DNA from: Portulaca oleracea
Lineage: Eukaryota > Streptophyta > Magnoliopsida > Caryophyllales > Portulacaceae
Reading direction: 5' to 3'
DNA length: 64,000 bases
Assembly (NCBI GenBank): GCA_029582165.1
Contig: CM055889.1
Coordinates: 16,648,341 to 16,712,340, forward strand
Shown one piece after another: positions 34,725-45,929 of the stretch; the stretch's first letter is position 1; each line of letters opens with the position of its first letter. A program made the position numbers and the translations under genes. Below the pieces are notes generated by a model. It saw nothing but the letters and a program-made list of their open reading frames with translations, was not told the DNA's origin and ran no database searches.

Positions 34725-34826
34725 TAGGAATGGACCACAAACCCACGGATATGGATGATTGATTGTCTATTGTAATCCTTTCACTATTTTGTGTGCAAAA
34801 AAAAAAAAAAAATCTTTGATCATGAA

Positions 34827-35230
34827 GAGATAATATTATAGGTGAATCAATTCCTTCTTTAAAGCAGGATTTTACTGCAATTTGAATTTCATATAGATGG
34901 ACATATTTTATTTGATCTCTGTGTTTAGAGGGTATTTCAGATAAAAATTTGTCTACTATTTCTTGATTTAATAGTCTTAATTAGTCTAATAGTTCCATTA
35001 AGATCTTGAACAAACACGGGTTATTCTGTGGTATATACTTTGAAATATCTTATTAATTTTCTAGTAAAGAAGTCATCTAATTTCCTCATAAAATTTCTAG
35101 GATCTTTTAAAGATAGATCTCTGGTTGTAATTTTTTCATAAATTCGTTGATCAAAAGACATTATTCCCATATAATTTTCGTTATTTTCTTGTTCTTCGGA
35201 AATTAAAATCTCTTCGTCTTTAGTATTCAT
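34827..35230 (-). pseudogene. Pararetrovirus movement-protein N-terminal region
   Basis: The 35,230-35,021 frame and sequence up to the LINE junction correspond to the plus copy at 37,180-37,594, which carries the 30K-type movement-protein core. In caulimovirids this protein moves virions or genomes through plasmodesmata. Stops break the frame around 34,980-35,020. Confidence 0.7.
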
Positions 35231-36640
35231 TTTCAGATTCTGTATATTCTTCTATATCTGATTCTATTATTTCTTCTGATTATAGATTCATAACAGCTAG
35301 AAATTTCGTCATATTTTGCAATATCTATGGGGTAAAGTTCATATTCTATTTCTTCAAACTCCTATGTATATAGTTTAACTAAGTTAGCTCGTCTTTTAGT
35401 ACAATCTATAGGTTTATGTCCTATTTCTCCACAATTTCAACATTGGCAAGATGTAGGTTTTTTATTTCTTTTATAATATCTATTTTCAGGATTTATCCTA
35501 TCTTTTGTTATTTTTTCATATCTAAAATGTTTACTACTTGTTTGTGGCTTATTAACCGTTTGTTCAAATCTAGTTCTTTATGTTTTGCTTCTTTTTTAGT
35601 TAAAACTTTTTGATTTAGAAAATTTTCTTCTGGGGGAAGTAGTTTTAGGGTTCTTTTTAATAGTTTTTTTTTCTTTTATTTGAGGAATAAGGTTGACATC
35701 CATATTGTCCAGGTTCTGTTATATCATCACAACATATTACTTGTTTTATTTGTCTTCTTCTAGATTCTTGAAGACATAACTGATTTATTTCTTTTTTTAT
35801 TGACGGTTTGTACTACTGCTACTGATTTATAGTATCCTGACAAAGACATTGCTTCTTCAAATTTTTCGTTAAAATAAACATTCCATGGTGTAGGGAATTT
35901 ATTAATAATAATTGTATAAAGTAGTCTTGATTTTGTGTGGAATTATATAATTTGTAATAGTATTTATTAAATTCACAGAAAAAGTTTTTAAAGTTACAAA
36001 GATTACAAATTCGTAGATTAATTATTTTCCATAAAACTTCTTTTTTCATTTCAGTATTTCCTGCGGTATTTACTACGTGTTCATATACTTCAAATTGTCC
36101 GATTAAGTATTTTTCTAAGGTTAGCATAACACCTTCTATATCAATTATTAAGTGACTTTTAATATCTGATTCTATCATGTATTTTAAATTTGAAGAGGTT
36201 ACGTTCCACCAATCATGAACTATTCCTTGGAATGAGTTTGTTATTACATTAAAAATTGCATCTATGTCTCTTCCTTCATCAGCATAAGAGGGTGTAGTTA
36301 TTAAGGAATGGATCATTGCAGCTTTCCATGTATCTAATGCTTTTCTTATATCAGTAAAACAATCAATATTTAAAAAAGTATCCGTATGTTGGTATAGGTT
36401 CTTGTTTTAAAGAATCTTGTGGAATGAATTCTTCATTAACTTTTGATGTATTTCTTTTTCTCTTAGGTATAAATGGAGGTTTTCTATCTCTAGGATACGA
36501 ATTTAAAGGGATAGGAAGTTTCTCCTCTTTCTTGTGTGAAATTACTATTATTTGAACCTATGCTACCAGTTGGTCCTTCTGTATTCATATTTACTTGTTT
36601 TACCATTTCGGAAATCTGTAAATCTTCAAATTCTTGTAAG
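35231..36640 (-). pseudogene. Pararetrovirus coat protein, broken
   Basis: The N-terminal part (about 36,640-36,450) and core (36,316-35,819) are open. The zinc knuckle lies near 35,395-35,460, where a CX2CX4HX4C motif carries a TGA stop in place of the tryptophan codon kept in the plus copy. The knuckle, with a basic region before it and an acidic tail after, marks the C-terminus of caulimovirid coat protein, which packages viral DNA. The gene starts abruptly at the inverted junction at 36,640, so its true N-terminus may be missing. Confidence 0.8.
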
Positions 36641-36889
36641 AATCTAGAAGAAGACAAATAAAACAAGTAACTATATGTTGTGATGATATAACAGAACCTG
36701 GACAATATGGATGCCAACCTTATTCTTCAAATAAAAGAAAGAAAACTATTAAAAAGAACCCTAAAACTACTACCCCCATAAGAAAATTTTCTAAATCAAA
36801 AAGTTTTAACTCAAAAAGAAGCAAAACAGAAAGAACTAGATCTGAACAATCGGTTAATAAGCCACAAAGAAGTAGTAAACATTTTAGAT

Positions 36890-37192
36890 ATGAAAAAAAT
36901 AATAAAAGATTGGATAAATCCTGAAAATAGATATTATAAAAAAAATAAAAAACCTACCTCTTGCCAATGTTGGAATTGTGGAGAAATAGGACATAAATCT
37001 ATAGATTGTACTAAAAGACGAGCTAACTTAGTTAAACTATATACAAAGGAGTTTGAAGAAATAGAATATGAACTTTACCCCATAGATATTGTAAAATATG
37101 ACGAAATTTCTAGCTGTTATGAATCTATAAACTCAGAAGAAATAATAGAATCAGATATAGAAGAATATACAGAATCTGAAAATGAATACTAA
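36890..37192 (+). pseudogene. Pararetrovirus coat-protein C-terminus with intact zinc knuckle
   Basis: The frame includes CWNCGEIGHKSIDC, a complete CX2CX4HX4C knuckle, after a Lys-rich tract and before a Glu/Tyr-rich acidic tail. It corresponds to the same region at 35.2-35.5 kb on the other strand. The frame upstream, from 36,640, contains stops. Confidence 0.8.
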
Positions 37193-38130
37193 AGACGAAG
37201 AGATTTAAATTTTTAAGAACAAGAAAATAACGAAAATTATATGGGAATAATGTCTTTTGATCAACGACTTTATGAAAAATTATAACCAGAGATCTATCTT
37301 TAAAAGATCCTAGAAATCTTATGAGGAAATTAGATGACTTCTTTACTAGAAAATTAATAAGATATTTCAAAGTATATACCACATAACAACCCATGTCTGT
37401 TCAAGATCTTAATGGAAATATTAGACTAAGACTATTAAATCAAGAAATAGTGGACAAATTTTTATCTAAAATACACTCTAAACACAGAGATCAAGTAAAA
37501 TATGTCCATCTATATGGAATTCAAATTGCAGTAAAATCTTGCTTTAAAGAAGGAGTTGATTCACCTATAATATTATCTCTCCATGATCAAAGATTTAAAG
37601 ATATTAGAAATAGTCATTTAGGAACCTTACAAGGAAATTTAATTTACTCAAAATTAATATTTGATTGTTATCCAAATTATTCTATAACCATATGTAGTAA
37701 GAATATGCAAGATACAGTAAATCTTTAGTTTAAGCTCCTAAAAGATATAGGACTAAAACCAGGAAATGATGCAATATCCTTTTACTAAAGAGGATTATAC
37801 GTTTTGTCAAATACAAATTTTCCAATTAAAGAAACGAATCAAAAGGATAAAATTAAAATAGACCCCATCTTTTCCAGTATTAGTACTGTCATAGGATCAT
37901 CTGCACAAGAACCTAGTATTCCTACAATAACAGATTTTCAACTAGTAGATGAAGATGTCTCAACTAGTTATCAATCACCAAGACTATCATACACAGAAAG
38001 AGGTTTTAGGATATCAAACCCGACACCTATGACACAAGAATTATTAACAGGACAAGCTAAATTTAGACCTAAAAATATACAATTAACCTTCCCGAATACC
38101 AATAGTACCTATAAAGTAAATCTAGAATAT
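37193..38130 (+). pseudogene. Pararetrovirus movement protein
   Basis: The 37,393-37,728 frame holds the conserved core with HLYGIQIAVKSCFKEGVDSP, typical of the 30K-type movement proteins of caulimovirids. The region continues at 37,804-38,130 after a stop near 37,728. The N-terminal part (37,193-37,392) is frameshifted. This copy keeps the site where the other copy received its LINE. Confidence 0.75.
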
Positions 38131-38691
38131 TTTAACGGTCAATCTTGGATAAAAAATAAAGTCCTTATAGATACTAGAGCATCCCAGAGCCATTGTAAAA
38201 TTCTACCTTTACATATGATTCCAGCCGAAGAATACACTTTCTTTACATATGACGGAAGAAATACATCTTTAAAACAAAAATCCAAAATTATGATGAACAC
38301 TCATGATTCACACTATCTAGAATTTGGATGTTACATAGATCATACAATTAATAATGACTATTATCATATTTTATTAGGAATGAACGTTTTAGACCAATAT
38401 ACTTTCTATGAAATTACACCACATCATGTAATTTTAAATAATACATAGTAATGGACAAAAAATAATCCTCCAACGATTATTATTTTGAGACAGTTAGAAC
38501 TTCCTATTCTTACATATATAGAAATAACAGTGCAAGAATTAGATATAACTACTATGCTTTAATAGATACTGGGTCAGAAGTAACTGTATGTCAAGACTTT
38601 CTTTTACCAAAATGGGAAAAACTATCAGCTAATAAGAAAATACAATTTCAAGGAGTTCATCCAGCTAGTGTATCTGTAAAAAAAATTCAAG
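38131..38691 (+). pseudogene. Pararetrovirus protease region, truncated by the Tat insertion
   Basis: ILLGMNVLDQY (near 38,372) and an LIDTGSEVTV motif (near 38,560) repeat the two protease-like blocks of the other copy. The sequence is cut at 38,696 by the 15.4-kb gypsy element. The remaining ILG block appears at 54,200. Confidence 0.8.
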
Positions 38692-38696
38692 CAAAC

Positions 38697-40106
38697 TGTA
38701 GACACAAAATTCAGTCGAGTAGAATAGACAGCACCAGTAGCCCGAGCTCATTTAGCAGATATGGGCCCAGCAGAATTCACTCAGCACAAAACAAGAACGA
38801 GCCCATTTCAAGCCTACGAGTTCACGCGGATTTTGGGCCAAATTTCAGGTGGGATGACGCGGATTTTTGAAGCCCAGTATGCAGACGGGGTGGCGCGGAT
38901 TTTTCAACCCAATTTCAGCTGGGCTCACGCGGATCTTGGCGGATCCGGGCCTAAATCCGGCATAAAAATCACGCGGATCCCGCTCCGCTCGGATGGGATC
39001 CGCGCGGATTTCATTTTTGGTCCCGGTTAGAGTCTCGGATTTGTGCGCTTCGCCAAACAGAGAACGGCCACTAGTATCGAGAAATTGGAAGAGTTGCGGA
39101 TTTGTCAACTTGACCTAACCCTACTATCGCCTATAAAAGGATCCGCGCGGATTCCAAGAGGGGGACGAAAAAGACGATCAAAAGAGAAAAAGTTTACAGA
39201 GAAAATCAAAAGAGAGGAAAACACTCTTGAGAGCGACCGACGGAAATCCGCGGATTTCGTGATATTTCCACGTCCCGGGAAACGATTTTTGGGAGAAGTT
39301 TTCATCGCGTCCTCGAGCTCGCCAAATCCATGGATTTGGTAGGGTTTCAACCTTGATTATTTCAGTTTTCTCTTTCGATTGTAACAATGTAGTCGCATCA
39401 CCCCGCCCGTTGTAACTTTTTTTTTATTTCTGTACTTGTTTAAACATTAGTTAAGTTTATGCATGTTCCTTTTAATTCTTTGTGACAACCTTTTTTTTTA
39501 GTTCTTTTTTTTAAACCCGACCTAGTAAGGGCCGCTTCGGCGGACGATGCAAGGGCACCCCCCTACATCGATACCTTTACCCCCGGATCCGAATTTCGGT
39601 TCGAGACCGGAGTCAATTTTATTTTTGTTAATTTTTTATAAAATTAATCGCGAATTCTCCTTTATTTCGGTAATTTCAAATAATTTTTTTTTACCCGGTT
39701 CGTATTTTCGTACATATGAGTGATTTACAGGCTCGTTTGAATTTAGGGCCGGAAAACACCCTTGACCCATCGGCGAGATCCGCGCGGATTTCTCTGATGG
39801 GCTCGTGGTATGTTCCGTCCCTAATTCAGGTGAGTTGGTTTTAAAAGACTAAAACTGTGGCCCGTGGTAGCCTGGAATCCGCGCGGATTCCGTTGGTCGC
39901 CCGGTCCGTTTTTTTAGTTTTTTCGGCCAATTTATCCTCATATGTCCGGAAATATGAATTAGGCGAGATTGATTAAAATACCACAATCCGAAAACCTCTT
40001 TTAAATTTAAAAGTAAAAAAGTACACCCTAGGTTCAATAAGCAACCCTACATCGATTCGACACTCCGCGGGGGACCACGCCCCTCCCGGGGGCCGCGGGC
40101 CCTACA
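38697..40106 (+). repeat. 5' LTR of the Tat-type element (1,410 bp)
   Basis: It matches the 3' LTR along its whole length. The last 750 bp differ at only about ten places, while 38.98-39.36 kb shows a dense cluster of 1-4-base differences. A TATAAAA box lies at 39,132-39,138. About ten copies of the CGCGGAT motif or its palindrome are present. Confidence 0.95.
39132..39138 (+). promoter_or_regulatory. TATA box in the 5' LTR
   Basis: TATAAAA is followed within 3 bases by a full palindrome GATCCGCGCGGATTC. The same arrangement is kept in the 3' LTR at 53,134-53,140. It likely directs genomic RNA synthesis, but no start-site data are available. Confidence 0.6.
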
Positions 40107-40107
40107 G

Positions 40108-40125
40108 TGGCGACTCCACTGGGGA
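40108..40125 (+). promoter_or_regulatory. Primer-binding site of the Tat-type element
   Basis: TGGCGACTCCACTGGGGA begins one base after the 5' LTR end. This site differs from the tRNA-Met site of many plant retrotransposons. The sequence resembles primer sites reported for Tat/Ogre elements that use tRNA-Arg; that assignment is from memory. Confidence 0.75.
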
Positions 40126-41785
40126 CTTATTAGTGGGTAAGACTTGAAAAGTCGGGTTAGTTTTTTTTTTTTTTAAAAAAAAGGTTGTCACTTTTTTCTT
40201 TTTTTTAGGCATAATTGCATTCACGGGCCTTCCCCTTTGTTGGGCACACAAGGCACCGTTTAGGTCGTCCCTATATTTACCATTTCGGGAAAGCATTAAC
40301 CATTCAACTCAGGTGGGTCCACTTAGACCTTCACCGAGCCGGTGGTTGCTTTCCCACTCGTGCACCACTCCCTAATCCATATGATAAAAGGGAGCAACCC
40401 AAATGTGTTAATCTTGCCATGCACCCCATGGAAGATCAAATACTCGGGACACGAGCTAGAGGTTAGGATGAACCAACCATGAACCCATAAACTTAGACCC
40501 TTGGTTAGGTTGGAGCTCACTTGTGTGCTATGTGCTTTATGTAGCTTCTCGAACCTGGAGTCATGCAGTAATGCTTAGACGAAAAAAAACAAAAAAAAAA
40601 CAAGTAGAGTCGGTTTTTTTAGTGTCGGTGGGCCAAGATAATTACTTTGGTCTATACAAGTTCGGACCCGGGAGGTTCACGCGGATTCGGAGTTTAGGCT
40701 ACCCAACAAATCCGCGCGGATCCCATGATCGGTCGGCCTTGTATAGCCCAAATTAATGGTCAGGCTTTCAGTCGTCAGTCTCGGTTTGGGCTTTGTAGCG
40801 CTTTTTGAGCCCAAAATCCGCGCGGATTTTTGTGTGCTCGGGTTCTACCGCGCCTAAGCCAAAGTGTCTGCTAGGGTTTTTGTGTCGTGTCGCTTTTGAA
40901 GTTTGGCCCATACATTGTTCAAATCCAGAGAATCCGCGCGGATTCCAGGACGGGCTAGGCTATGTATGGTTCAAATTCTTGTGGTTTTTCTTCATCTCTT
41001 AGGTCTGACCTGGATTTAGGCTCAGTAGTGAGCCTGAGCCCAGGAAATCCGCGCAGATCTCACTAGGCCTAAGCCCATGAAATCCGCGCGGATCCTGATG
41101 AGCTCGGTCACTGCCGGGCCTAAATTTAGGTGTCTTTAAGGTCTCTAGCTTGCATTTCCGTGTGCATGAGTTTGAGTTTGTTTTGCGTCGGCAGAACATT
41201 TGGGTGGCACAGGGTTGTTGGGCCTCATGAGTCCTCGCGGATTTTGTGAGTGGGCCCACCCCTATGTGATCCAAATGGGCTCTTCGGACTGTCTAGTCGG
41301 CTAGAAACGGTATGTTTAGCCCTTATGTGAGGCCTGAGATCGTTTTCAAGTTCGGTCCGATAAGGTCTAAATATGTCATTCCAGGCCAGAGTCTGCATTT
41401 TGCATAAGAGCTTTATTTGGGCTTCGCATATGATTTTGAGCTTTAGTTCGATCATTCGGGGACCAAATAGAATTCTTCATCCATTGCATGCATGAAGTTT
41501 TAGAGCGACGTTGAGCTGAGTCTTCGAGTTCATCCACCTTTCAGGGGCAAGATAGGTTGGTTTCGGGTTTATCAGCGGGGCGAGACGGGTCGGTTGGAAA
41601 CTTTTGACGTCCACTACGACAGTAACGAAGATCGGGTATCATCTGAGGCAACTAATTCAGGAGCAACAGACGAAGAAGCATCCGAGGAAGGTGTTGAATC
41701 TTTGTAATTGACCCATCCGAGATAATGTCGATCCCAATGATGATCATCCCAAGATCATCCGCCTAGTGACCATGGAGAAGAGCCG
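40126..41785 (+). other. Long 5' untranslated region with palindromic motifs
   Basis: No long ORF occurs here. At least eight copies of the CGCGGAT palindrome or half-site are present, at about 40,680, 40,708, 40,816, 40,931, 41,046, 41,079 and 41,234 among others. Leaders of this length are common in Tat-type elements. Confidence 0.7.
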
Positions 41786-42973
41786 GTGCCTCCTCCACCA
41801 CCTCCACGTAACGACATGGAGCAATTGACCAACATAATTCTGAATATGCAAGTCTCTATGAATGCTCAATTAGAAGCACAAAACCAAAGAATTGATGCCG
41901 TCATTCACGCCATGGAGGAGGTGAAAAATTCAAATGTGAAGAATCCCCCTACGAGTGAAGTAGAACAATCTGGGAGAGAGAAGGACGGATCAGTCCACGG
42001 GGTTTCGAACTCGAGACTTGATCGCATTGAGCAGATGTTGAAAGAGTCTACACTCTTTAACAATCAATTCATGGATGATGTAAGTTTCACGCCCGTCCCC
42101 CGGGGTAGACTTCCCTCCAAATTCAACATGCCTGATATCAAATTTCATGGTGTCGAGAACCCACATCAACACGTACGGAATTTTCTGGGGGCTATGACGC
42201 TGAAAGGAGTTGAGGAGGACATTTATCACATCATCTTTCCTTGGACTTTAGGTCCAGACGTTATGAAATGGTATAATACACTCAGTCCCGCCAAAACTTC
42301 ACAATGGAACTTGCTTTGCAAGGAGTTTTTACACCAATACTCCTACAATGTTGACATGCCGGTCACCTTAAGGGACATGGAGCTAATGAAGCAAGAGGAA
42401 AGGGAATCTTTCTCGAATTACTTCTCTCGGTGGAGATCAAAGGCAGCTCAGATGGTAGACCGACCATCAGAGGAACACCAAGTTGACATGCTTATTCGGA
42501 GTCTACAACCTTCGTACAACACTCATCTAAGGTTCCAACCACTTAAAGACTTTAGCTCATTAAGGTTAGCTGGGACGAAGATTGAGAGTGAGTTTGCTAA
42601 GGGGGTTGCAACTGGGGGCTGGAAGAACACCTACACCAATAAGAAGGCAGCTGGCCCATCCACTTCGGCTAACAAAGGGAATGAGGTGAATGCACTACAA
42701 CGCTACACCGAGTACACCCCGATAGATACTTCATATGCTCAAGCCTTGGAGCGCCTATTAAGCAAGGGAATGATTACCCTTCCCGACTTAAAACCTGAGC
42801 CGAAAGAGAAGCCACGTGGTTGGGATGCTGGTAAATTTTGCAAGTATCACCGGGCGCGAGGACATGATACTGAACAGTGTTTCACCTTGAAGAATATAAT
42901 GGAGGAGATGTTTAGGTCGGCAACCGCTTTATCAAGGCAAGCGACAAGCCGAGCAACACTGGAAACCCACTAG
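41786..42973 (+). CDS. gag: Gag polyprotein of the Tat-type element
   Basis: The 395-codon frame is open. It starts with a proline-rich stretch and a coiled-coil-like segment (about residues 10-50). The retrotransposon Gag domain follows (about 110-260), with FLGAMTLKGVEEDIYHI, WYNTLSPAKTSQWNLLCKEF and SNYFSRWRSKAAQM blocks. The C-terminal CKYHRARGHDTEQC (about residue 350) is the Cys/His knuckle variant usual in this lineage. Gag packages the element's RNA. The frame as listed starts with GTG; the first in-frame ATG is at 41,816, and a stop lies upstream near 41,745, so the native start may be lost. It is the best-preserved coding part of the element. Confidence 0.88.
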   Translation: MPPPPPPRNDMEQLTNIILNMQVSMNAQLEAQNQRIDAVIHAMEEVKNSNVKNPPTSEVEQSGREKDGSVHGVSNSRLDRIEQMLKESTLFNNQFMDDVSFTPVPRGRLPSKFNMPDIKFHGVENPHQHVRNFLGAMTLKGVEEDIYHIIFPWTLGPDVMKWYNTLSPAKTSQWNLLCKEFLHQYSYNVDMPVTLRDMELMKQEERESFSNYFSRWRSKAAQMVDRPSEEHQVDMLIRSLQPSYNTHLRFQPLKDFSSLRLAGTKIESEFAKGVATGGWKNTYTNKKAAGPSTSANKGNEVNALQRYTEYTPIDTSYAQALERLLSKGMITLPDLKPEPKEKPRGWDAGKFCKYHRARGHDTEQCFTLKNIMEEMFRSATALSRQATSRATLETH

Positions 42974-42988
42974 GTTCCTTACACATAC

Positions 42989-44129
42989 ATGCTATTTCTG
43001 AGGAGTGTGAATGGGATCCTTCTGATTTCATTACCGATGCAAAGAAACCAACTTACACCCACGCGCTACTTTTCCGAGGACAATGAGGTTAATGGTTTAT
43101 GGGTTAGCGATGAGGAAGATGTCTATGGCGAACCTCATGCTCAGAACGTCACCAACAACTTTTGGGACTCTGACAGTGGCGACGACTTTTGGGGAACAGC
43201 AAAATCCGGGGAAACCAAAACCCCGGATGTCACTTTCCTCACAAGATCAGGACGCCATAATCATCCAGGAGGTCCTTCCCAAGTCCAATCTCAAGACAAA
43301 GGGAAGGAAAAAGTAGGGGAGACAGTGGTCCCTACCCCTGAAGAGGACCTTGTGTTAAAGCAGTTGAAGAAATTGAAGATGGATGTTACGGTCTGGCAGT
43401 TATTGGCAGCTTCACAAAAGCACAGACAGGCGTTAATCGAGGCTTTAAGTAAACTTGAAGTATCGCCTGAAACCACACCCGAGGAAGTAGTATCTTTTGT
43501 CACTTCAAGCCAAAGTACTATAACCTTTAGTGATGAGGATTTGCCCAAAGAAGGCTTTGCACACAACAAGGCCTTATACTTAACTGTGGGTTGTTCTAAT
43601 AAGGTGATACCATTGGTATTGGTTGACAATGGATCTGCTGTAAATATTTGCCCATGGAGGATGTACCAAAAGTCGGGTATTCAACCTCATCACTACTCAA
43701 CAAGCTATCCAGCCAGGGCTTATGACAATACTCCTAGGCGAATTTTGGGTTCAATCCTCTTCCACTACTATGGATACAATTTCTAGCAATGTTGAGTTCT
43801 TGGTACTAGACATTCCGGCTTCCTTTAATCTCTTACTAGGGCGCCCTTGGTTGCATGAACAACGAGCGGTGTCGTCTACCTTGCATCAGAAAGTAAAGCT
43901 ATCGGTCAAGGGTCAGCTGGTGACCATCAAGGGAGAAGAGTTATCCGCGATGATTACTTCTAAGAAGCCGAGGTTGGAAGTAGAACATAACTCTAAGGAT
44001 GAGGAATTCCATCATTTTGACATTGTTGTCGCTGATGAGGACGAAGCACCTTTGACTTCGATCCTTACTCGAATAGGAAGGTCAACGCTATACTCAAAAG
44101 ACAAGGTTACTTTCCTGGTTTACCTTTAG
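42989..44129 (+). pseudogene. Tat-type protease region, one frameshift
   Basis: The first frame (42,989-43,786) ends in LVLVDNGSAVNICPWRMY, the aspartic protease active site with DNGSA in place of DTGA. The second (43,722-44,129) carries FLVLDIPASFNLLLGRPWLH, the ILLGRPW block. They overlap and are joined by a -1/+1 shift near 43,720-43,780. The frame change may be decay or, less likely, programmed. Confidence 0.8.
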
Positions 44130-44161
44130 GAAGGAGAGCACAAGGGCCCACATCCGTTCCC

Positions 44162-44965
44162 TTGACTCAAAAAGGAAACTATCGTTTTGGATTGGGGTAC
44201 ACTCCGACGGAGGAAGAACAACGATTGGCCAAGAAGGCTGTGATCGTCAAGAAGAGTGAGCCAATACCGCTTTATAGTGTGAAGCCGTATCCACTCACGC
44301 TTAACGGTCAGTTTGTGAAAGAAGGAGATTATTTTCCCTACTTCGGCTTTCCAGAGCCATACTACTTGAAAAGTAAGGGGATTATGGTTCCAGGATTGGA
44401 GATTTTCAATGACTGCATGCTGCTCGAGGAAGAACTTTTCACGCCAGCACGGGAGAGCAAGACCCCACTAGATTGGACTCATCTAGCCGGGAGTAACATC
44501 TTTGGGATGTTGTTTGGTCGAGAGGCCCGAAAAGAAGAGAAACCTGTGGAGGCACTTTCTCTAGCCTTATCAAGCATGGATTTTGATCCTACCGAACTCA
44601 TCATAACATGGGGCCAGGAGAACAAGCAAGTCACCTGGATATCGGCTGATGGAGATAAAGAGTTCACCTTAGCTATAGGAGAGTCTATGTATGGATCTGG
44701 GTCTAGTCCTCATTCTGTTCATGTTCCATTTTCTGAGTCTGTCTTAGAGTCGGGCCTTAAGCCCACTAAGTCTGTTGCATCCACTTCTGGAGGGTCTGTT
44801 GAGTCATCTGTTGATGTTCTTGTTTCTCAATTCAATGAAATGAACTCTTTCGCTTACGACTCTTCTCATCCCCTATCCCTGAACTGCTTTGCCTCAAAAG
44901 AAAATAATGATGATGTCAGAACGAATCAAATCCCTAAAGATCTTTTAGAGGTCAGAGGAACATGA
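44162..44965 (+). pseudogene. Tat-type protease-to-RT linker region
   Basis: A 267-codon frame begins in a block reading YRFGLGYTPTEEE, characteristic of the protease-RT linker in Tat/Ogre polyproteins. It has a Ser/Val-rich centre near residues 180-225 and no enzymatic motif. It ends in a stop 200 bases before the RT motifs. Confidence 0.7.
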
Positions 44966-44999
44966 GAATCGAATTTCAGAATTCAAGAAACCATAACCG

Positions 45000-45720
45000 T
45001 AAACTGGGTACCTGAAGAACCTAAATTGACTAAAATCGGAAATCTTTAACCTCGAGGAACAAGAGCAATTTACTCTTCTTCTGCGTGAATTTGTAGATGT
45101 CTTTGCTTGGTCGTATCAAGACATGCCCGCATAGACAGAGATAGTCGAACATAGAATACCGCTTACCCCGATGTTACCAAGAAATGTAAGCTTCGCGTAT
45201 GAAACCAGAATGGGCATTGAAAATCAAGGAGGAAGTTAAGAAACAGCTTAATGTGGTTCATTAGGGTGTCGAATATCCACAATGGGTAGCGAATGTAGTC
45301 CCGGTCCCAAGAAGGATGGGAGAGTGCGGATGTGTGGACTTTAGAGATCTAAACAAGGCGAGCCCAAAGGATGACTTCCTTTACCTCACATTGATATTTT
45401 GGTAGATAACACTTGTGGTCATGCTCTTCTCTCCTTCATGGATGGGTACTCGGGTTATAATCAAGTCAAAATGTCCGAGGAGGATATGGAGAAGACAACA
45501 TTCATCACTCATCAGTACATTCGCCACGAGTGATGCCATTTGGGTTAAAGAATGCAAAGAACCTATCAAAGGATCGCCACCACATTGTTGCATGATATGA
45601 TGCATAGGAAGCAGAGGTTTACGTGGATGATATGATTATTAAATCCGCGATCGCTAAACACATTTAGATAGCCTTAGAAAGTTTTTCCTTAGGATCCGTA
45701 AGTACGAATGAGATTAAATC
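45000..45720 (+). pseudogene. Tat-type reverse transcriptase, heavily broken
   Basis: Successive frames show FAWSYQDMP, an MCGCVDFRDLNKASPKDDF-like segment with small changes, FSFMDGYSGYNQVKM, PFGLKNA and VYVDDMIIK (about 45,616-45,642). This is the full RT motif order of Ty3/gypsy. At least four frameshifts or stops intervene. The catalytic YVDD itself is preserved. Confidence 0.85.
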
Positions 45721-45929
45721 CACGTAAATGTGACGTCGGGGTAAGTCGTTAGGTTTTGTCGTAAGTTCCGTGGGTATCGAGGTCGATCTGCAAAAATCAA
45801 GGCGATACAGAAATGCCACCGCCTAAGACGTAAAAGGAGATAAGAGGTTTCAGGCCGCCATGACATAAGTTTGCTCATAGCAAAATTGACCATGATCCGT
45901 GACCCCATATTTAAGAAGTCAAGAGAGGA

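Larger units (their letters stand above)
32240..34811 (+). mobile_element. 5'-truncated L1-type LINE encoding RNase H, with 15-bp TSDs
   Basis: The element begins in mid-RT and ends in a poly-A run at about 34,797-34,811. It is flanked by identical AAATCTTTGATCATG (32,225-32,239 and 34,812-34,826). The uninterrupted sequence at this site is present in the plus viral copy near 37,583-37,600, so insertion into the virus is proven by the empty site. Domains in order are RT, zf-RVT finger and a C-terminal RNase H. Truncation at the 5' end is the usual LINE outcome. Confidence 0.95.
27259..36640 (-). mobile_element. Endogenous caulimovirid-type pararetrovirus, minus-strand copy (split by a LINE)
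   Basis: Read from 36.64 kb down, the order is coat protein, movement protein, protease, RT, RNase H, a 337-aa ORF, an A/T-rich promoter region, a tRNA-Met primer site, and a small ORF. This gene set without integrase or LTRs identifies a Caulimoviridae-derived sequence. Having coat protein ahead of movement protein is like the cavemovirus/solendovirus arrangement rather than caulimovirus. The copy is degraded by stops and frameshifts and is interrupted at 32,240-34,811 by a LINE. It joins the inverted plus-strand copy at about 36,640. Confidence 0.88.
36640..38696 (+). mobile_element. Endogenous pararetrovirus, plus-strand copy, first part
   Basis: This copy is inverted relative to the one at 27.26-36.64 kb. 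It starts inside the coat-protein gene at the junction and runs through movement protein into protease, where the Tat-type element inserted after CAAAC (38,692-38,696). The remainder resumes at 54,137 and runs to 54,949, where the copia LTR begins. Confidence 0.9.

Noticed and set aside
43720..43790. Programmed frameshift in the Tat-type protease
   Set aside because: No slippery heptamer or downstream structure is evident, and the element has many other random shifts. Decay is the simpler reading.
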